Origin: Phaeovulum vinaykumarii | GTDB lineage: Bacteria; Pseudomonadota; Alphaproteobacteria; Rhodobacterales; Rhodobacteraceae | Assembly: GCF_900156695.1 (NCBI RefSeq) | Contig: NZ_FTOM01000002.1 | Location: 62,001 to 126,000 of the forward strand | Length of the DNA: 64,000 nt | Reading direction: 5' to 3' | In this document: positions 1-9,553 of the stretch, in pieces | How the letters are laid out: every line of letters begins with the position of its first letter | Numbering within the stretch: position 1 is the stretch's first letter | Program-made: the position numbers and the translations under genes | Notes under the pieces: model-generated | What the model was told of the DNA's origin: nothing | Databases searched by the model: none | Seen by the model: the letters and a program-made list of their open reading frames with translations, nothing else

Positions 1-873
1 TCTGTCGCCGAAGTCGTGTCCCTTCCCGAAACGAAACCCGCGCCCCAGATGCAACCTGCGCCCCAGATTCTGGCCGCGCCCGAGACGCAGGCCACGGTGG
101 CCAGCGTGGCCCCCGCTCTGGTCCTGCCCGCCGGGGCACCCGCGCCCGACACCGGGACCACGGGCCTGCTGTCGGCGCGATTCGACGGCATGGGCGCACC
201 CTGCGGCGCCGCGCGGCTGAGCCTGCGCGCGCTGCCCTCCGACGCGCCTCAGACCGCGGGCATGGCCGATCTGGTGCTGTCGGCCCCCTGCGAGCCCAAC
301 GCCCGCATCCGTCTGACGCATGCCGGGATCAGCTTTACCGTCGCCACCGATGCCGAGGGACGCTATGCCGCCCGCGTGCCCGTCTTCGAGACCGAGGCGC
401 GCTATGAAGCGGTGCTGCCCGACGGCAGCGGCCTGTCCGCGCGCACGCGGGTCGAGGGTCTGTCGGATCTTCTGCGCGTGGCGCTGGCCTCGTCGCCGGG
501 CTCGTCGGAACTGGGGCTCAACGTGCGTGAACAGGGCGCGGAATATGGCGCGCCGGGTCATGTCCATGCCGGTCATCTTCAGGGGCAGCAGGGCTGGATG
601 ATCCGTCTGGGCGATGCGTCGCTGCCTTCGGCCCAGGTGCTCGAGGTCTATACCGCCCCGGTGCAGACGCCCGACCTGGCGCTGGCGATCGAGGCGCCGG
701 TGTCGGCGGGCACCTGCGGGCGGGACATGCGCGCGCGCAGCCTGCGCAAGATCGGGGCCGCCGAAGCCGAGGTCACACCCGTCTCCATCGCCATGCCCGA
801 ATGCGACGGCGCCGATGGCGCGGTGCTGATGCCGCTGCCGGACCTGCCCTTCTCGGTTGCTTCGGCCGGCTGA
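1..873 (+). CDS. Unidentified protein, C-terminal part (5' end outside window)
   Basis: The frame is open from the first base, so the gene very likely begins upstream; an internal GTG at 16 is the only early start visible and is not convincing. The 290 visible residues begin with a Pro/Ala/Gln-rich linker (about 1-60), followed by a compact segment with regularly spaced Cys residues. A beta-sandwich-like stretch around residues 85-150 (AEGRYAARVPV region) resembles carboxypeptidase-regulatory or Ig-like folds. I do not recognise the family. The low-complexity linker suggests an exported or membrane-tethered protein, but no signal peptide can be seen because the start is missing. It converges on serA, with a shared hairpin terminator between them. 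Confidence 0.6.
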   Translation, partial: SVAEVVSLPETKPAPQMQPAPQILAAPETQATVASVAPALVLPAGAPAPDTGTTGLLSARFDGMGAPCGAARLSLRALPSDAPQTAGMADLVLSAPCEPNARIRLTHAGISFTVATDAEGRYAARVPVFETEARYEAVLPDGSGLSARTRVEGLSDLLRVALASSPGSSELGLNVREQGAEYGAPGHVHAGHLQGQQGWMIRLGDASLPSAQVLEVYTAPVQTPDLALAIEAPVSAGTCGRDMRARSLRKIGAAEAEVTPVSIAMPECDGADGAVLMPLPDLPFSVASAG

Positions 874-896
874 GACCGCGCTTTGATGCAACGAGA

Positions 897-924
897 AAAG
901 GCCCCGGATCGCTCCGGGGCCTTT
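897..924. terminator. Bidirectional hairpin terminator between convergent genes
   Basis: A 12-bp inverted repeat (AAAGGCCCCGGA / TCCGGGGCCTTT) with loop TCGC lies between the stop of the first gene and the stop of serA. The A-rich and T-rich ends allow it to work in both directions. Confidence 0.8.
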
Positions 925-947
925 GTCATGCGGATGCCGGTCGGCCC

Positions 948-2543
948 TTAGCCAACCGAGAAGGCCAGCGGCTTGACCTGATGGAACAGGCCGGTCGCTT
1001 CCAGCTCGCTGCGGACGGCCTCGGGCAGGGGCGCATCCAGATAGCACAGCGCGATCGCATCCTGGCCGACCTGGGTGCGGCCCAGGGTGAAGTTGGCGAT
1101 GTTGACGCCGTTCTTGCCCAGCGTGCCGCCCAGCGTGCCGATGATGCCGGGCACGTCCTTGTTGGTGGTGTAGAGCATGTGCTCGCCCACCTCGGCGTCG
1201 ATGTTGATGCCCTTGATCTGGATGAAGCGCGGCTTGCCGTCCGAGAAGACGGTGCCGGCGAGCGACCGCTCGCGCGAGGCGGTGACCACGGTCAGCTTGA
1301 TATAGCCGTCGAAGGTGCCCGATTTCGCCTGGGTGGTGGTGGCGATGTTGATGCCACGCTCGCGTGCGATCACGGGCGCCGAGACCATGTTCACATCCGG
1401 GTTGGCGGCCTTCATGATCCCCGCGATGGCGGCACAGTTCAGCGCCTGGAGGTTCATGTCGGTGACCACGCCATCATAGAGGATGTTGATCGCCTGGATC
1501 GGATCGTCGGTCATCTGGCCGGCGAAATCGCCCAGATGGCCGGCCAGCTTGACCCAGGGGCCCATGACGGCGGCTTCCTCGGCGGTGACCGACGGCATGT
1601 TCAGCGCGTTCTGGACGGCGCCGGTCAGCAGATAATCCGACATCTGTTCGGCGACCTGAAGCGCCACGTTTTCCTGCGCTTCGGTGGTCGAGGCGCCCAG
1701 GTGCGGCGTCACCACCACGTTCGGCAGACCGAAGAGCGGGCTTTCCTTGGCCGGTTCGGTGGCAAAGACGTCGAGCGCCGCCCCCGCGACCTGACCCGAT
1801 TGCAGGGCCTCGGCCAGGGCGTCCTCGTCGATCAGGCCGCCGCGGGCGCAGTTGACGATCCGCACGCCCTTCTTGGTCTTGGCCAGCGCCTCGCGCGACA
1901 GGATGTTGCGGGTCTTGTCGGTCAGCGGAACGTGCAGGGTGATGAAATCGGCCTTGGTCAGCAGTTCGTCCAGCTCGACCTTCTGCACGCCCATCTTCTG
2001 CGCGCGCTCGTCCGACAGGAAGGGGTCATAGGCCAGCACCTTCATCTTCAGGCCCAGCGCCCGGTCGCAGACGATGCCGCCGATGTTGCCCGCGCCGATC
2101 ACGCCCAGGGTCTTGTTGAAGACCTCGACGCCCATGAAGCGGTTCTTCTCCCATTTGCCGGCATGGGTCGAGACGCTGGCTTCGGGCAGCTGGCGGGCGA
2201 CGGCGAACATCATGGCGATGGCGTGCTCGGCCGTGGTGACCGAGTTGCCGAAGGGCGTGTTCATCACGATGACGCCCTTTTTCGACGCGGCGGGGATGTC
2301 CACGTTGTCCACACCGATGCCGGCGCGGCCGATCACCTTGAGATTGTCGGCCGCGGCCAGGATCTTCTCGGTGACCTTGGTGGCCGAGCGGATGGCCAGG
2401 CCGTCATATTGCCCGATCACCTCGAGCAGCTTGTCCTTGTCCTTGCCCAGGTCGGGCATGAAATCGACGTCGATGCCGCGGTCGCGGAAGATCTGCACGG
2501 CGGTGGACGAGAGCTTGTCGGAAACGAGAACCTTGGGTGCCAT
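948..2543 (-). CDS. serA: D-3-phosphoglycerate dehydrogenase
   Basis: This enzyme oxidises 3-phosphoglycerate to 3-phosphohydroxypyruvate with NAD+, the first step of serine synthesis in the cytoplasm. The protein is 531 aa, the long bacterial form. It has an N-terminal substrate domain with GRAGIGVDN (about 72-80) and a Rossmann segment GVIGAGNIGG (about 147-156). The catalytic residues expected for the family are Arg234 (NCARGG), Glu263 and His281 (PHLGAS). An intervening domain and a C-terminal ACT domain (about 455-531) follow. I start at 2543 because an AAGGAG box sits 7 nt upstream; a longer frame reaches 2621 but has no ribosome site and reads like non-coding sequence. It lies 130 nt downstream of serC on the same strand and is probably co-transcribed. 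The ACT domain implies possible allosteric control by serine. Confidence 0.97.
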   Translation of the reverse strand: MAPKVLVSDKLSSTAVQIFRDRGIDVDFMPDLGKDKDKLLEVIGQYDGLAIRSATKVTEKILAAADNLKVIGRAGIGVDNVDIPAASKKGVIVMNTPFGNSVTTAEHAIAMMFAVARQLPEASVSTHAGKWEKNRFMGVEVFNKTLGVIGAGNIGGIVCDRALGLKMKVLAYDPFLSDERAQKMGVQKVELDELLTKADFITLHVPLTDKTRNILSREALAKTKKGVRIVNCARGGLIDEDALAEALQSGQVAGAALDVFATEPAKESPLFGLPNVVVTPHLGASTTEAQENVALQVAEQMSDYLLTGAVQNALNMPSVTAEEAAVMGPWVKLAGHLGDFAGQMTDDPIQAINILYDGVVTDMNLQALNCAAIAGIMKAANPDVNMVSAPVIARERGINIATTTQAKSGTFDGYIKLTVVTASRERSLAGTVFSDGKPRFIQIKGINIDAEVGEHMLYTTNKDVPGIIGTLGGTLGKNGVNIANFTLGRTQVGQDAIALCYLDAPLPEAVRSELEATGLFHQVKPLAFSVG

Positions 2544-2673
2544 CGGAGGGCTCCTTCTGGACATGGGGGAAGGGGCGGCGCGCGGCCGCAGGCAGGGGCG
2601 CGCGCATCGCGCCCCCGTCACGTTTCAGCAAAGGATATTCCGGGTGCCGGCCGGATGGGCCAGCCGGCGTCGA

Positions 2674-3822
<1,149 letters not shown>

Positions 3823-3908
3823 GCCTATGGTATCCTTACAGATATATGCCTCTCGTTGGGGAGAGGTGTCCCACTTGCGCCTCTACGCCTGTTGCGGGTG
3901 AAAAGCAA
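3823..3908 (-). promoter_or_regulatory. serC promoter and structured 5' leader (serC RNA motif candidate)
   Basis: Reading the minus strand, TTGCTT (3903-3908) and TAGAGG (3880-3885) are separated by 17 bp and could be the -35 and -10 elements. About 25 nt before the ribosome site is a hairpin, CCTCTC / GAGAGG, at 3849-3866. A conserved leader RNA named serC has been described upstream of serC-serA operons in alphaproteobacteria. Position and hairpin fit that idea, but I could not align it to the model. Confidence 0.5.
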
Positions 3909-3925
3909 GCCTCTTGTCGGGACAG

Positions 3926-3991
3926 GACGCAAAAGCGTCGGCTTGGGACATGACGTAAATGCGTCGACCGCAGGCATGACGCGAAAGCGCC
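3926..3991. repeat. Three palindromic 14-bp elements at exact 26-bp spacing upstream of serC
   Basis: The elements are GACGCAAAAGCGTC (3926-3939), GACGTAAATGCGTC (3952-3965) and GACGCGAAAGCGCC (3978-3991). Each has 5-bp arms around an AT-rich 4-bp centre, and their starts are exactly 26 bp apart. They lie just upstream of the candidate serC -35 box, as expected for an activator or cooperative operator array. The third copy runs into the left arm of the rppH terminator. Confidence 0.7.
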
Positions 3992-4012
3992 GGTCCGCTG
4001 GGGACCGGCGCT
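3986..4012 (-). terminator. Terminator downstream of rppH
   Basis: An 11-bp perfect stem (AGCGCCGGTCC / GGACCGGCGCT) with a 5-nt loop is followed, on the minus strand, by TTTCGCG. It begins about 55 nt after the rppH stop and insulates serC from upstream transcription. Confidence 0.7.
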
Positions 4013-4066
4013 CGGGAAGTCTGTCGGAAACGACCCGTGATTTCGGGGCGCTGTCGGGGGAAGGGG

Positions 4067-4549
4067 TCAGGCCAGATGGGGGTCGAAGGTGTCGATCACC
4101 TCGGCATAGACCGCGCGCTTGAAGGGCACGATCAGATCCAGCATCGCCCTGGCCTCGATCCAGCGCCAGCGCGAGAATTCGGGGTGTTCGGTGGCGATAT
4201 CCACCTGATCGTCGCGGCCCAGATAGCGCATCAGGAACCACTTCTGCCGCTGGCCGCGGTAACGCCCCTTCCAGGCCTTGCCCAGCAGTTCGGGCGGCAG
4301 GTCATAGGTCACCCAGTCGGGCGTTTCCGCCAGGATCTCGACCAGATCCGGGGTGATCCCGGTTTCCTCGGTCAATTCGCGCAGCGCGGCGGCGCGGGGC
4401 GCCTCGCCGGCGTCGATGCCGCCCTGGGGCATCTGCCAGGCCTGCGAATCGCTGTCGATGCGCTGGCCGGAAAACACCAGCCCCTGCGCGTTGAGAAGCA
4501 TCACCCCCACGCAGGGGCGATAGGGCAGGCTTTCGGGGTCGATCTTCAT
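4067..4549 (-). CDS. rppH: RNA pyrophosphohydrolase (Nudix)
   Basis: This enzyme removes pyrophosphate from the 5' triphosphate end of mRNAs, which opens them to RNase E decay. It is 160 aa, the usual RppH length. The complete Nudix box runs from Gly43 through Glu49, Arg57-Glu58 and Glu61-Glu62 to Gly64 ([17 protein letters not shown] then TEETGI). The N-terminal [11 protein letters not shown] and the W-QMPQGG element before the box are typical of RppH and of the older Ap5A-hydrolase-type annotation. It is followed by its own hairpin terminator. The gap to ctpA upstream is 71 nt, so it may be the last gene of the gpmI-envC-ctpA unit. Confidence 0.93.
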   Translation of the reverse strand: MKIDPESLPYRPCVGVMLLNAQGLVFSGQRIDSDSQAWQMPQGGIDAGEAPRAAALRELTEETGITPDLVEILAETPDWVTYDLPPELLGKAWKGRYRGQRQKWFLMRYLGRDDQVDIATEHPEFSRWRWIEARAMLDLIVPFKRAVYAEVIDTFDPHLA

Positions 4550-4620
4550 CGTCGGTCAGGCTCCGGCTGGCGGGGCCGCGCGGCAGGCGCACGGCCCCGA
4601 GGCAGGGTTCGGGTGGGCGC

Positions 4621-5973
4621 TCACTCGGCCGCGTCGCGCGGGCGCTCGATCACGGTGAGGCCGCGCAGCAGGTCGATGGCATAGGCCAGCTGGTAATCCT
4701 CGGCCCGCAGCTTGGCGGCATCCTCGGCGCGGGCCTGCTCTTCCTGATACTGGCGCTTCTCGTCTTCGGTCATCGAATCGTTGCCCAGCGCCCCGCGCAG
4801 ATCGGCCTCGGAACGGCTCCGCGCGGCGCTGCTGGCGGGTTCGTCCTCGGTCGGTTCGGGCGCGCGCGGCGGCTGCGGCACGACGATGTCGGGGGCGATG
4901 CCCAGCGCCTGGATCGACCGGCCCGACGGCGTGTAATAGCGCGCGGTGGTCAGGCGCATGGCGCCCTCGCCCTTGACCGGGATCACCGTCTGCACCGAGC
5001 CCTTGCCAAAGCTCTTGGTGCCGATGACCACGGCGCGGCGATGGTCCTGAAGCGCGCCGGTGACGATTTCCGACGCCGAGGCCGAGCCGCCGTTGATCAG
5101 CACGACCATGGGCTTGCCCTCGGCCATGTCGCCCGGCTCGGCGTTGTAGCGTTCCGATTGCTGGGGCGCGCGGCCGCGGGTCGACACGATCTCGCCTTGC
5201 TCGAGGAAGGCATCCGAGACCTTGATCGCCTGCGCCAGCAGGCCGCCGGGGTTGTTGCGCAGGTCCACGACGATGCCGTTCACCTTGTCCATCCCGCCGA
5301 TATCGGCGACCTCCTTGTTGAAGGTCTCGACAAGGTTGTCATAGGTCTGGTCGTTGAAGGTGGTGATGCGCAGCACGACCGTGTTGCCCTCGGCGCGGCC
5401 CTTCACGGCAGTCAGCTTGATCGTGTCGCGGATGATCGACACGTCGAAGGGTTCGGGCGCGCCCTCGCGCACGACGGTGATGACGATCTCGCTGCCGACC
5501 GGGCCGCGCATCTTGTCCACCGCCTGGTCAAGCGTCAGCCCCAGCACCGATTCCCCGTCGACATGGGTGATGAAATCGCCCGATTCGATGCCGGCGGCGG
5601 CGGCGGGCGTGCCGTCGATGGGCGAGACCACCTTGACGAAGCCTTCCTCCTGCGTGACCTCGATCCCCAGCCCGCCGAAGCTGCCGCGGGTCTGCACGCG
5701 CATGTCGGTGTAATCGTCGGGCGGCAGATAGGACGAATGCGGATCAAGCGAGGTCAGCATGCCGTTGATGGCGGCCTCGATCAGCTTCTTCTCGTCCACC
5801 TGTTCGACGTAATCCGAGCGGATGCGCTCGAAGATGTCGCCGAACAGGTCGAGCTGTTCATAGACATTCGTGGTCTTGGCCGTTTCCTGCGCGAGCAGCG
5901 GGCCCGCGACCTGCGTCGTCGCCAGAACCCCCGCCAGGGTGCCGCCCAGCGCGGCCAGAACGAATTTGCGCAT
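4621..5973 (-). CDS. ctpA: Carboxy-terminal processing protease, S41 family
   Basis: This is a periplasmic serine protease of the CtpA/Prc type that trims C-termini of envelope proteins. Residues 1-29 form a signal peptide ending at LLAQE. A PDZ domain (about 95-170) and the S41 catalytic domain follow. The Ser/Lys dyad expected for the family is visible as Ser299 (GGSASASEI) and Lys324 (SFGKGSVQ), 25 residues apart as in E. coli Prc. The 450-aa length is normal for this subfamily. The C-terminal 70 residues are charged and low complexity (REEDE-type). It follows the envC-like gene by only 3 nt, so both are translated from one message; a CtpA beside an EnvC-like murein hydrolase activator is a common alphaproteobacterial pairing. 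Confidence 0.95.
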   Translation of the reverse strand: MRKFVLAALGGTLAGVLATTQVAGPLLAQETAKTTNVYEQLDLFGDIFERIRSDYVEQVDEKKLIEAAINGMLTSLDPHSSYLPPDDYTDMRVQTRGSFGGLGIEVTQEEGFVKVVSPIDGTPAAAAGIESGDFITHVDGESVLGLTLDQAVDKMRGPVGSEIVITVVREGAPEPFDVSIIRDTIKLTAVKGRAEGNTVVLRITTFNDQTYDNLVETFNKEVADIGGMDKVNGIVVDLRNNPGGLLAQAIKVSDAFLEQGEIVSTRGRAPQQSERYNAEPGDMAEGKPMVVLINGGSASASEIVTGALQDHRRAVVIGTKSFGKGSVQTVIPVKGEGAMRLTTARYYTPSGRSIQALGIAPDIVVPQPPRAPEPTEDEPASSAARSRSEADLRGALGNDSMTEDEKRQYQEEQARAEDAAKLRAEDYQLAYAIDLLRGLTVIERPRDAAE

Positions 5974-5976
5974 TCC

Positions 5977-7161
5977 CTACCTCTGGTTGTTCCGTGTCTC
6001 GGCAAACCATTCGGCCGGGTCCACGGGCGTCTTGTCCACTCGCAATTCGATATAAAGGGTTTCGCCCAGTTGCGCACCCCCACCTTGGCGCGCCTCGGAC
6101 ACGAAGGCGGCACCGAATTCCTGGGCCTGGGGCTCGGCGCCGCCCATCAGCCCGACCGGATCGCCGGGCTTGAGCACGTCGCCCGTCGCGCCGAAGACGG
6201 TGCCCAGCCCCGCCAGCACCAGCAGATAGCCGCGCGCGGGTTCCAGCACCATGACATTGCCGTAATCCAGCAGCGGGCCGCGGTAGCGGATGGTGGCGGG
6301 CCAGGGCGTGGTGACCAGCGCCCCCGCCGCGGCCGCCAGCACGATGCCGGGGCGGCGGATGCCGGCGGCATCGGCTTCGCCCGCGCGGCGGATCAGCCGG
6401 CCCATGACCGGCAGCGGCAACTGGCCCTTGGCGGCGGCGAAATCGGCCATCGGCGGGCCGATGTCGTTTTCCAGCCCCGCCAGCCCGGTGGCAAAACCTT
6501 CGAGCGTGTCGGCGCTTGCGACCAGTTCGCGCAATTCCTCGGGGTCTTCGAGATAGCGTCGGGGCAGGTCGCGCCGCTCGGCCACGGCCTCGGACAGCGC
6601 GGTGCGCGCTGCCTGGACCGAGCCCAGCCCCTCGGCCAGCGTCCCGGCCGCGGCATCCTGAAGCGCGCGCAGGCGGGCCACCTCGGTCAGATCGGCGCGC
6701 AGATCCTCGGCTTCGGCCTGAAGCGCGGGGGTGATCGCCGACAGCAGCATGCCCGACCGCGCCGAGCCCAGCGCCCCGGCCGGATGCAGCAGCAGAAGCG
6801 GCCCCTCGGATCGGTGCATCGTGGCCATGACGCCCAGCAGGCGGCCGATTTCCTCGCGGCGGGTGTCCAGACGCGCGGCGATCTCGGCCTCGCGGATCGC
6901 GGCCCGGCGCAGCCCGTCGCGCAGCGCCGCCAGCCCCTGTTCATAGGCGTGGATCGTGCGGGTAAGCGCCGCCACCCGATCCGCGGCGCTGCGCGCGCGG
7001 TCCAGATCCGCGATCGCGGCATGCAGCCCGTCGGCGGCGGCGCGCGCCACCGTCGCGGCATCCTCGGCCCGCGCCATCCCCGCCCCGAAGCCCGCACCCA
7101 TCCCCGCCGCCAGTCCCGCGGCCAGGCCAAGCGCCAGAAGGGGGCGGGATGCGCGGATCAT
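5977..7161 (-). CDS. EnvC-like murein hydrolase activator with degenerate LytM domain
   Basis: The 394-aa protein has an N-terminal signal peptide (hydrophobic Ala/Gly/Leu run, ending near ARAED), a long Ala/Arg/Glu-rich coiled-coil region (about 30-250) and a C-terminal M23/LytM-like domain (about 270-385). The domain keeps the scaffold (GNVMVLEP, LKPGDPVG, LYIELRVD) but lacks the zinc-binding His residues of active enzymes: Tyr-Leu replaces HxH, and YIELR stands where HFEVR is usual. That fits activators such as EnvC, which bind amidases rather than cut peptidoglycan. I chose the start at 7161 because its ATG overlaps the gpmI stop as ATGA and gives the signal peptide; longer frames do not. 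Confidence 0.85.
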   Translation of the reverse strand: MIRASRPLLALGLAAGLAAGMGAGFGAGMARAEDAATVARAAADGLHAAIADLDRARSAADRVAALTRTIHAYEQGLAALRDGLRRAAIREAEIAARLDTRREEIGRLLGVMATMHRSEGPLLLLHPAGALGSARSGMLLSAITPALQAEAEDLRADLTEVARLRALQDAAAGTLAEGLGSVQAARTALSEAVAERRDLPRRYLEDPEELRELVASADTLEGFATGLAGLENDIGPPMADFAAAKGQLPLPVMGRLIRRAGEADAAGIRRPGIVLAAAAGALVTTPWPATIRYRGPLLDYGNVMVLEPARGYLLVLAGLGTVFGATGDVLKPGDPVGLMGGAEPQAQEFGAAFVSEARQGGGAQLGETLYIELRVDKTPVDPAEWFAETRNNQR

Positions 7162-8678
7162 GTCTCGATCAGGTTCAGGCCGGTCATCTCGTCGGGCTTG
7201 GGCAGGCCCATCAGCGCCAGCAGCGTGGGCGCCAGATCCGCCAGCCGCCCGTTGCGCAGCCGCGCCCCCGCCGGCCCGCCGATCAGCGCCACCGGCACCG
7301 GGTTGGTGGTATGCGCCGTGTGCGGCCCGCCCGTCACCGGGTCGATCATCGTCTCGCAATTGCCATGGTCGGCAGTCAGGATCATCGCCCCGCCCGCGGC
7401 CTCGAGCGCCGCAAGCACCCGGCCCAGATCGCGGTCGATCTCCTCGCAGGCGGCGATGGCGGCGGGCAGGCTGCCGGTATGGCCGACCATGTCGGGGTTG
7501 GCGAAGTTCACCACGATCAGGTCATAGCCCGCCTGGATCGCGGCGACGAAGCGGTCGGTGACCTCGGGGGCCGACATCTCGGGTTGCAGGTCGTAGGTGG
7601 CCACCTTGGGCGAGGCCGGCATGAAGCGGTCCTCGCCGGTTTCGGGAACCTCCTTGCCGCCGTTCAGGAAGAAGGTGACATGGGGGTATTTCTCGGTCTC
7701 GGCCAGCCGGAACTGGCGCAGCCCGTGCTTGGCCACCCATTCGCCCAGCGTGTTGACGATGACGCGCTTGGGGAAGGCGGTGGTCATGTAGGCGTTGTGG
7801 GCGTCGGAATATTCCACCATGCCCAGCAGCGCGGCCCATTGCGGGCGCGGGCCGGTGTCGAAGCCGTCGAAGTCGGGCGCGCCGATGGCGGCCAGGATCT
7901 CGCGGGCGCGGTCGGCGCGGAAATTCAGGCAGAAATAGCCGTCGCCGTCGCGTGCGCCGGTGAAGCCGTCGATCACGGTGGGGGCGATGAATTCGTCGGT
8001 CTCGCCGCGGGCATAGGCGGCGGCCACGGCAGCGGGGGCATCGGCGGCGGTCTCGCCCTCGGCCTTGATCATCGCGTCATAGGCGCGGGCGACGCGCTCC
8101 CAGCGGGTGTCGCGGTCCATTGCCCAATAGCGCCCGATCACCGTGGCCACGCGCGCGCCCTGGGGCAGTTTCGCCACCAGATCGGCCACGAAGCCATCGG
8201 CCGAGGAGGGCGCCACGTCGCGTCCGTCGGTGATGGCATGGAGCGCGACCGGCACGCCGGCGTCCGCGATCGCCCGGCAGGCGGCCAGCACATGCACGAT
8301 ATGGCCATGCACGCCGCCATCCGAGACCACGCCCATCAGATGCGCGGTGCCGCCGGTGTCCTTGAGCCGCGCGATGAAGGCATTGAGCGCGGGGTTGGTG
8401 GCAAAGCTGCCATCCTCGACCGCAAGGTCGATCGCGCCCAGATCCATCGCCACCACGCGGCCGGCGCCGATATTGGTGTGGCCGACCTCGGAATTGCCCA
8501 TCTGCCCGCTGGGCAGACCCACGTCGGGGCCATGCGTGATCAGCTGCGCGTGGGGGCAGCTGGCCATGATGCGGTCGAAATTCGGGGTATTGGCCAGAAG
8601 CGGCGCGTTGCCTTCGCGGGTCTCGCTGATCCCCCAGCCATCGAGGATGCACAGGACGACGGGCTTCGGAGCGGTCAT
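7158..8678 (-). CDS. gpmI: 2,3-bisphosphoglycerate-independent phosphoglycerate mutase
   Basis: This enzyme interconverts 3- and 2-phosphoglycerate in glycolysis and gluconeogenesis and is a cytoplasmic Mn-dependent member of the alkaline phosphatase superfamily. It is 506 aa, normal length. The N-terminal metal motif CILDGWG (9-15) and the phosphoserine nucleophile Ser63 in SGQMGNSEVGH are present, as is the C-terminal metal cluster (TADHGNCE). It is the first gene of gpmI-envC-ctpA and overlaps the next gene by 4 nt. Confidence 0.97.
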   Translation of the reverse strand: MTAPKPVVLCILDGWGISETREGNAPLLANTPNFDRIMASCPHAQLITHGPDVGLPSGQMGNSEVGHTNIGAGRVVAMDLGAIDLAVEDGSFATNPALNAFIARLKDTGGTAHLMGVVSDGGVHGHIVHVLAACRAIADAGVPVALHAITDGRDVAPSSADGFVADLVAKLPQGARVATVIGRYWAMDRDTRWERVARAYDAMIKAEGETAADAPAAVAAAYARGETDEFIAPTVIDGFTGARDGDGYFCLNFRADRAREILAAIGAPDFDGFDTGPRPQWAALLGMVEYSDAHNAYMTTAFPKRVIVNTLGEWVAKHGLRQFRLAETEKYPHVTFFLNGGKEVPETGEDRFMPASPKVATYDLQPEMSAPEVTDRFVAAIQAGYDLIVVNFANPDMVGHTGSLPAAIAACEEIDRDLGRVLAALEAAGGAMILTADHGNCETMIDPVTGGPHTAHTTNPVPVALIGGPAGARLRNGRLADLAPTLLALMGLPKPDEMTGLNLIET

Positions 8679-8775
8679 GTCGGATTTCCCATGGATTTCG
8701 CTGTTGCGCCCCTTCTACGCGCTGGCCGCGCGGGCGGCAACCGGGGCCGGCAGGCGGCCCCGGTCGGCCCCCTGT

Positions 8776-9005
8776 TCAGGGGTCGATGATGTTGGCCTCG
8801 GGGCCTTAGGGGAAGCCGGCGATGGTCTCGGCGCCGGTTTCGGTCACGACCAGGATGTCGTGCTCGCGGGAGCCGCCCGCACCCGGCTGGCCCTCGGGCG
8901 CGCGCGGTGTAGGTGTAGTAGCCCGAGATCATCGGAAAAGGCGTTGAGCGACAGGATATCGCCGCGGCGCAAGGCGCGGGGTGAGCGGACCTTCCCGCGC
9001 GCCGC
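8776..9005 (-). pseudogene. Creatinase (creatine amidinohydrolase, M24 fold) relic
   Basis: The stretch from 8679 to 9146 has no intact gene. Reading the minus strand in shifting frames gives EGPLTPR, RRGDILSLNAF, then after a frameshift MISGYYT, then PEGQPGAGGSREHDILVV and ETGAETIAGFP, a TAA at 8806-8808, and GPEANIIDP. These match in order the creatinase blocks GDILSLNCFPM, GYYT, LPEGLPGAGGYREHDILIV and FPYGPEKNII. About 100 residues between GYYT and PEGQPG are missing and the N-terminal two thirds are absent. I recognised this from memory of the Pseudomonas creatinase sequence. It is clearly inactive. Confidence 0.7.
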
Positions 9006-9146
9006 AGAGAGTGTCGGGTTCGAGCCCGCTATGCCCGGGGCTGCGATTTCCATGAACGCCGGCTTCAATGACCTTGCGGTCGGTCCCAGGACGGGCTGGT
9101 TTCACGCAAATTGTGTCATCGTTCTTGCGGTGCCAGAGGTCACGCC

Positions 9147-9553
9147 ATGCGCCTCCTGATCGTCGACACTCTTGCCACCATCGTTTTTTCACCGTGGTGG
9201 CAACATTTTCCGAATTGGGTGTTGCAGGGATGGAGCCCTCGCAAGTCTTGGCAACGCGGCTTCTGATGGTGCCAATCATGGTATTGACCGGAGGGCCTTA
9301 TACAGGGTGGCGCGATTGGCTTTTTTGCCGGGTCCGGCCACGACGTCGGTGGAGTGCGGCCTTGGCGGACATTGCGTCATTCCTCTCGTTTCAGGCCCCA
9401 GTCTATGCGGCAACGCTGTTGGTTGCCGGCGCAGACACAGCCGAGGTGGGGTCCGCGATCGGGTCCGCAGTGGTCTTCATGGTCATTCTCGCGCGGCCGT
9501 TCGGAGCATTCGTCGATTGGGCGCGACGGACGTTCCGCGTCACGTCCACGTAA
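9147..9553 (+). pseudogene. alaE: AlaE-type L-alanine exporter, broken by a frameshift
   Basis: The ATG at 9147 has an AGAGGT box in front and starts MRLLIVDTLATIVF. The frame then runs off at a six-T tract (9184-9189). One extra T would continue it as FTVVATFSELGV and so on to the TAA at 9551, giving about 135 aa. The restored protein matches E. coli AlaE (149 aa) in order: VDTLA, a first membrane segment, ATRLLMVPIM, GWRDWLF, LADIASFLSFQAPVYAA, LLVAGADT, FVDWARRTFRV. AlaE exports excess L-alanine through the inner membrane. The lesion is a single-base deletion in a homopolymer, so a recent mutation, slippage or a sequencing error are all possible. It lies beside the creatinase relic. Confidence 0.8.
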
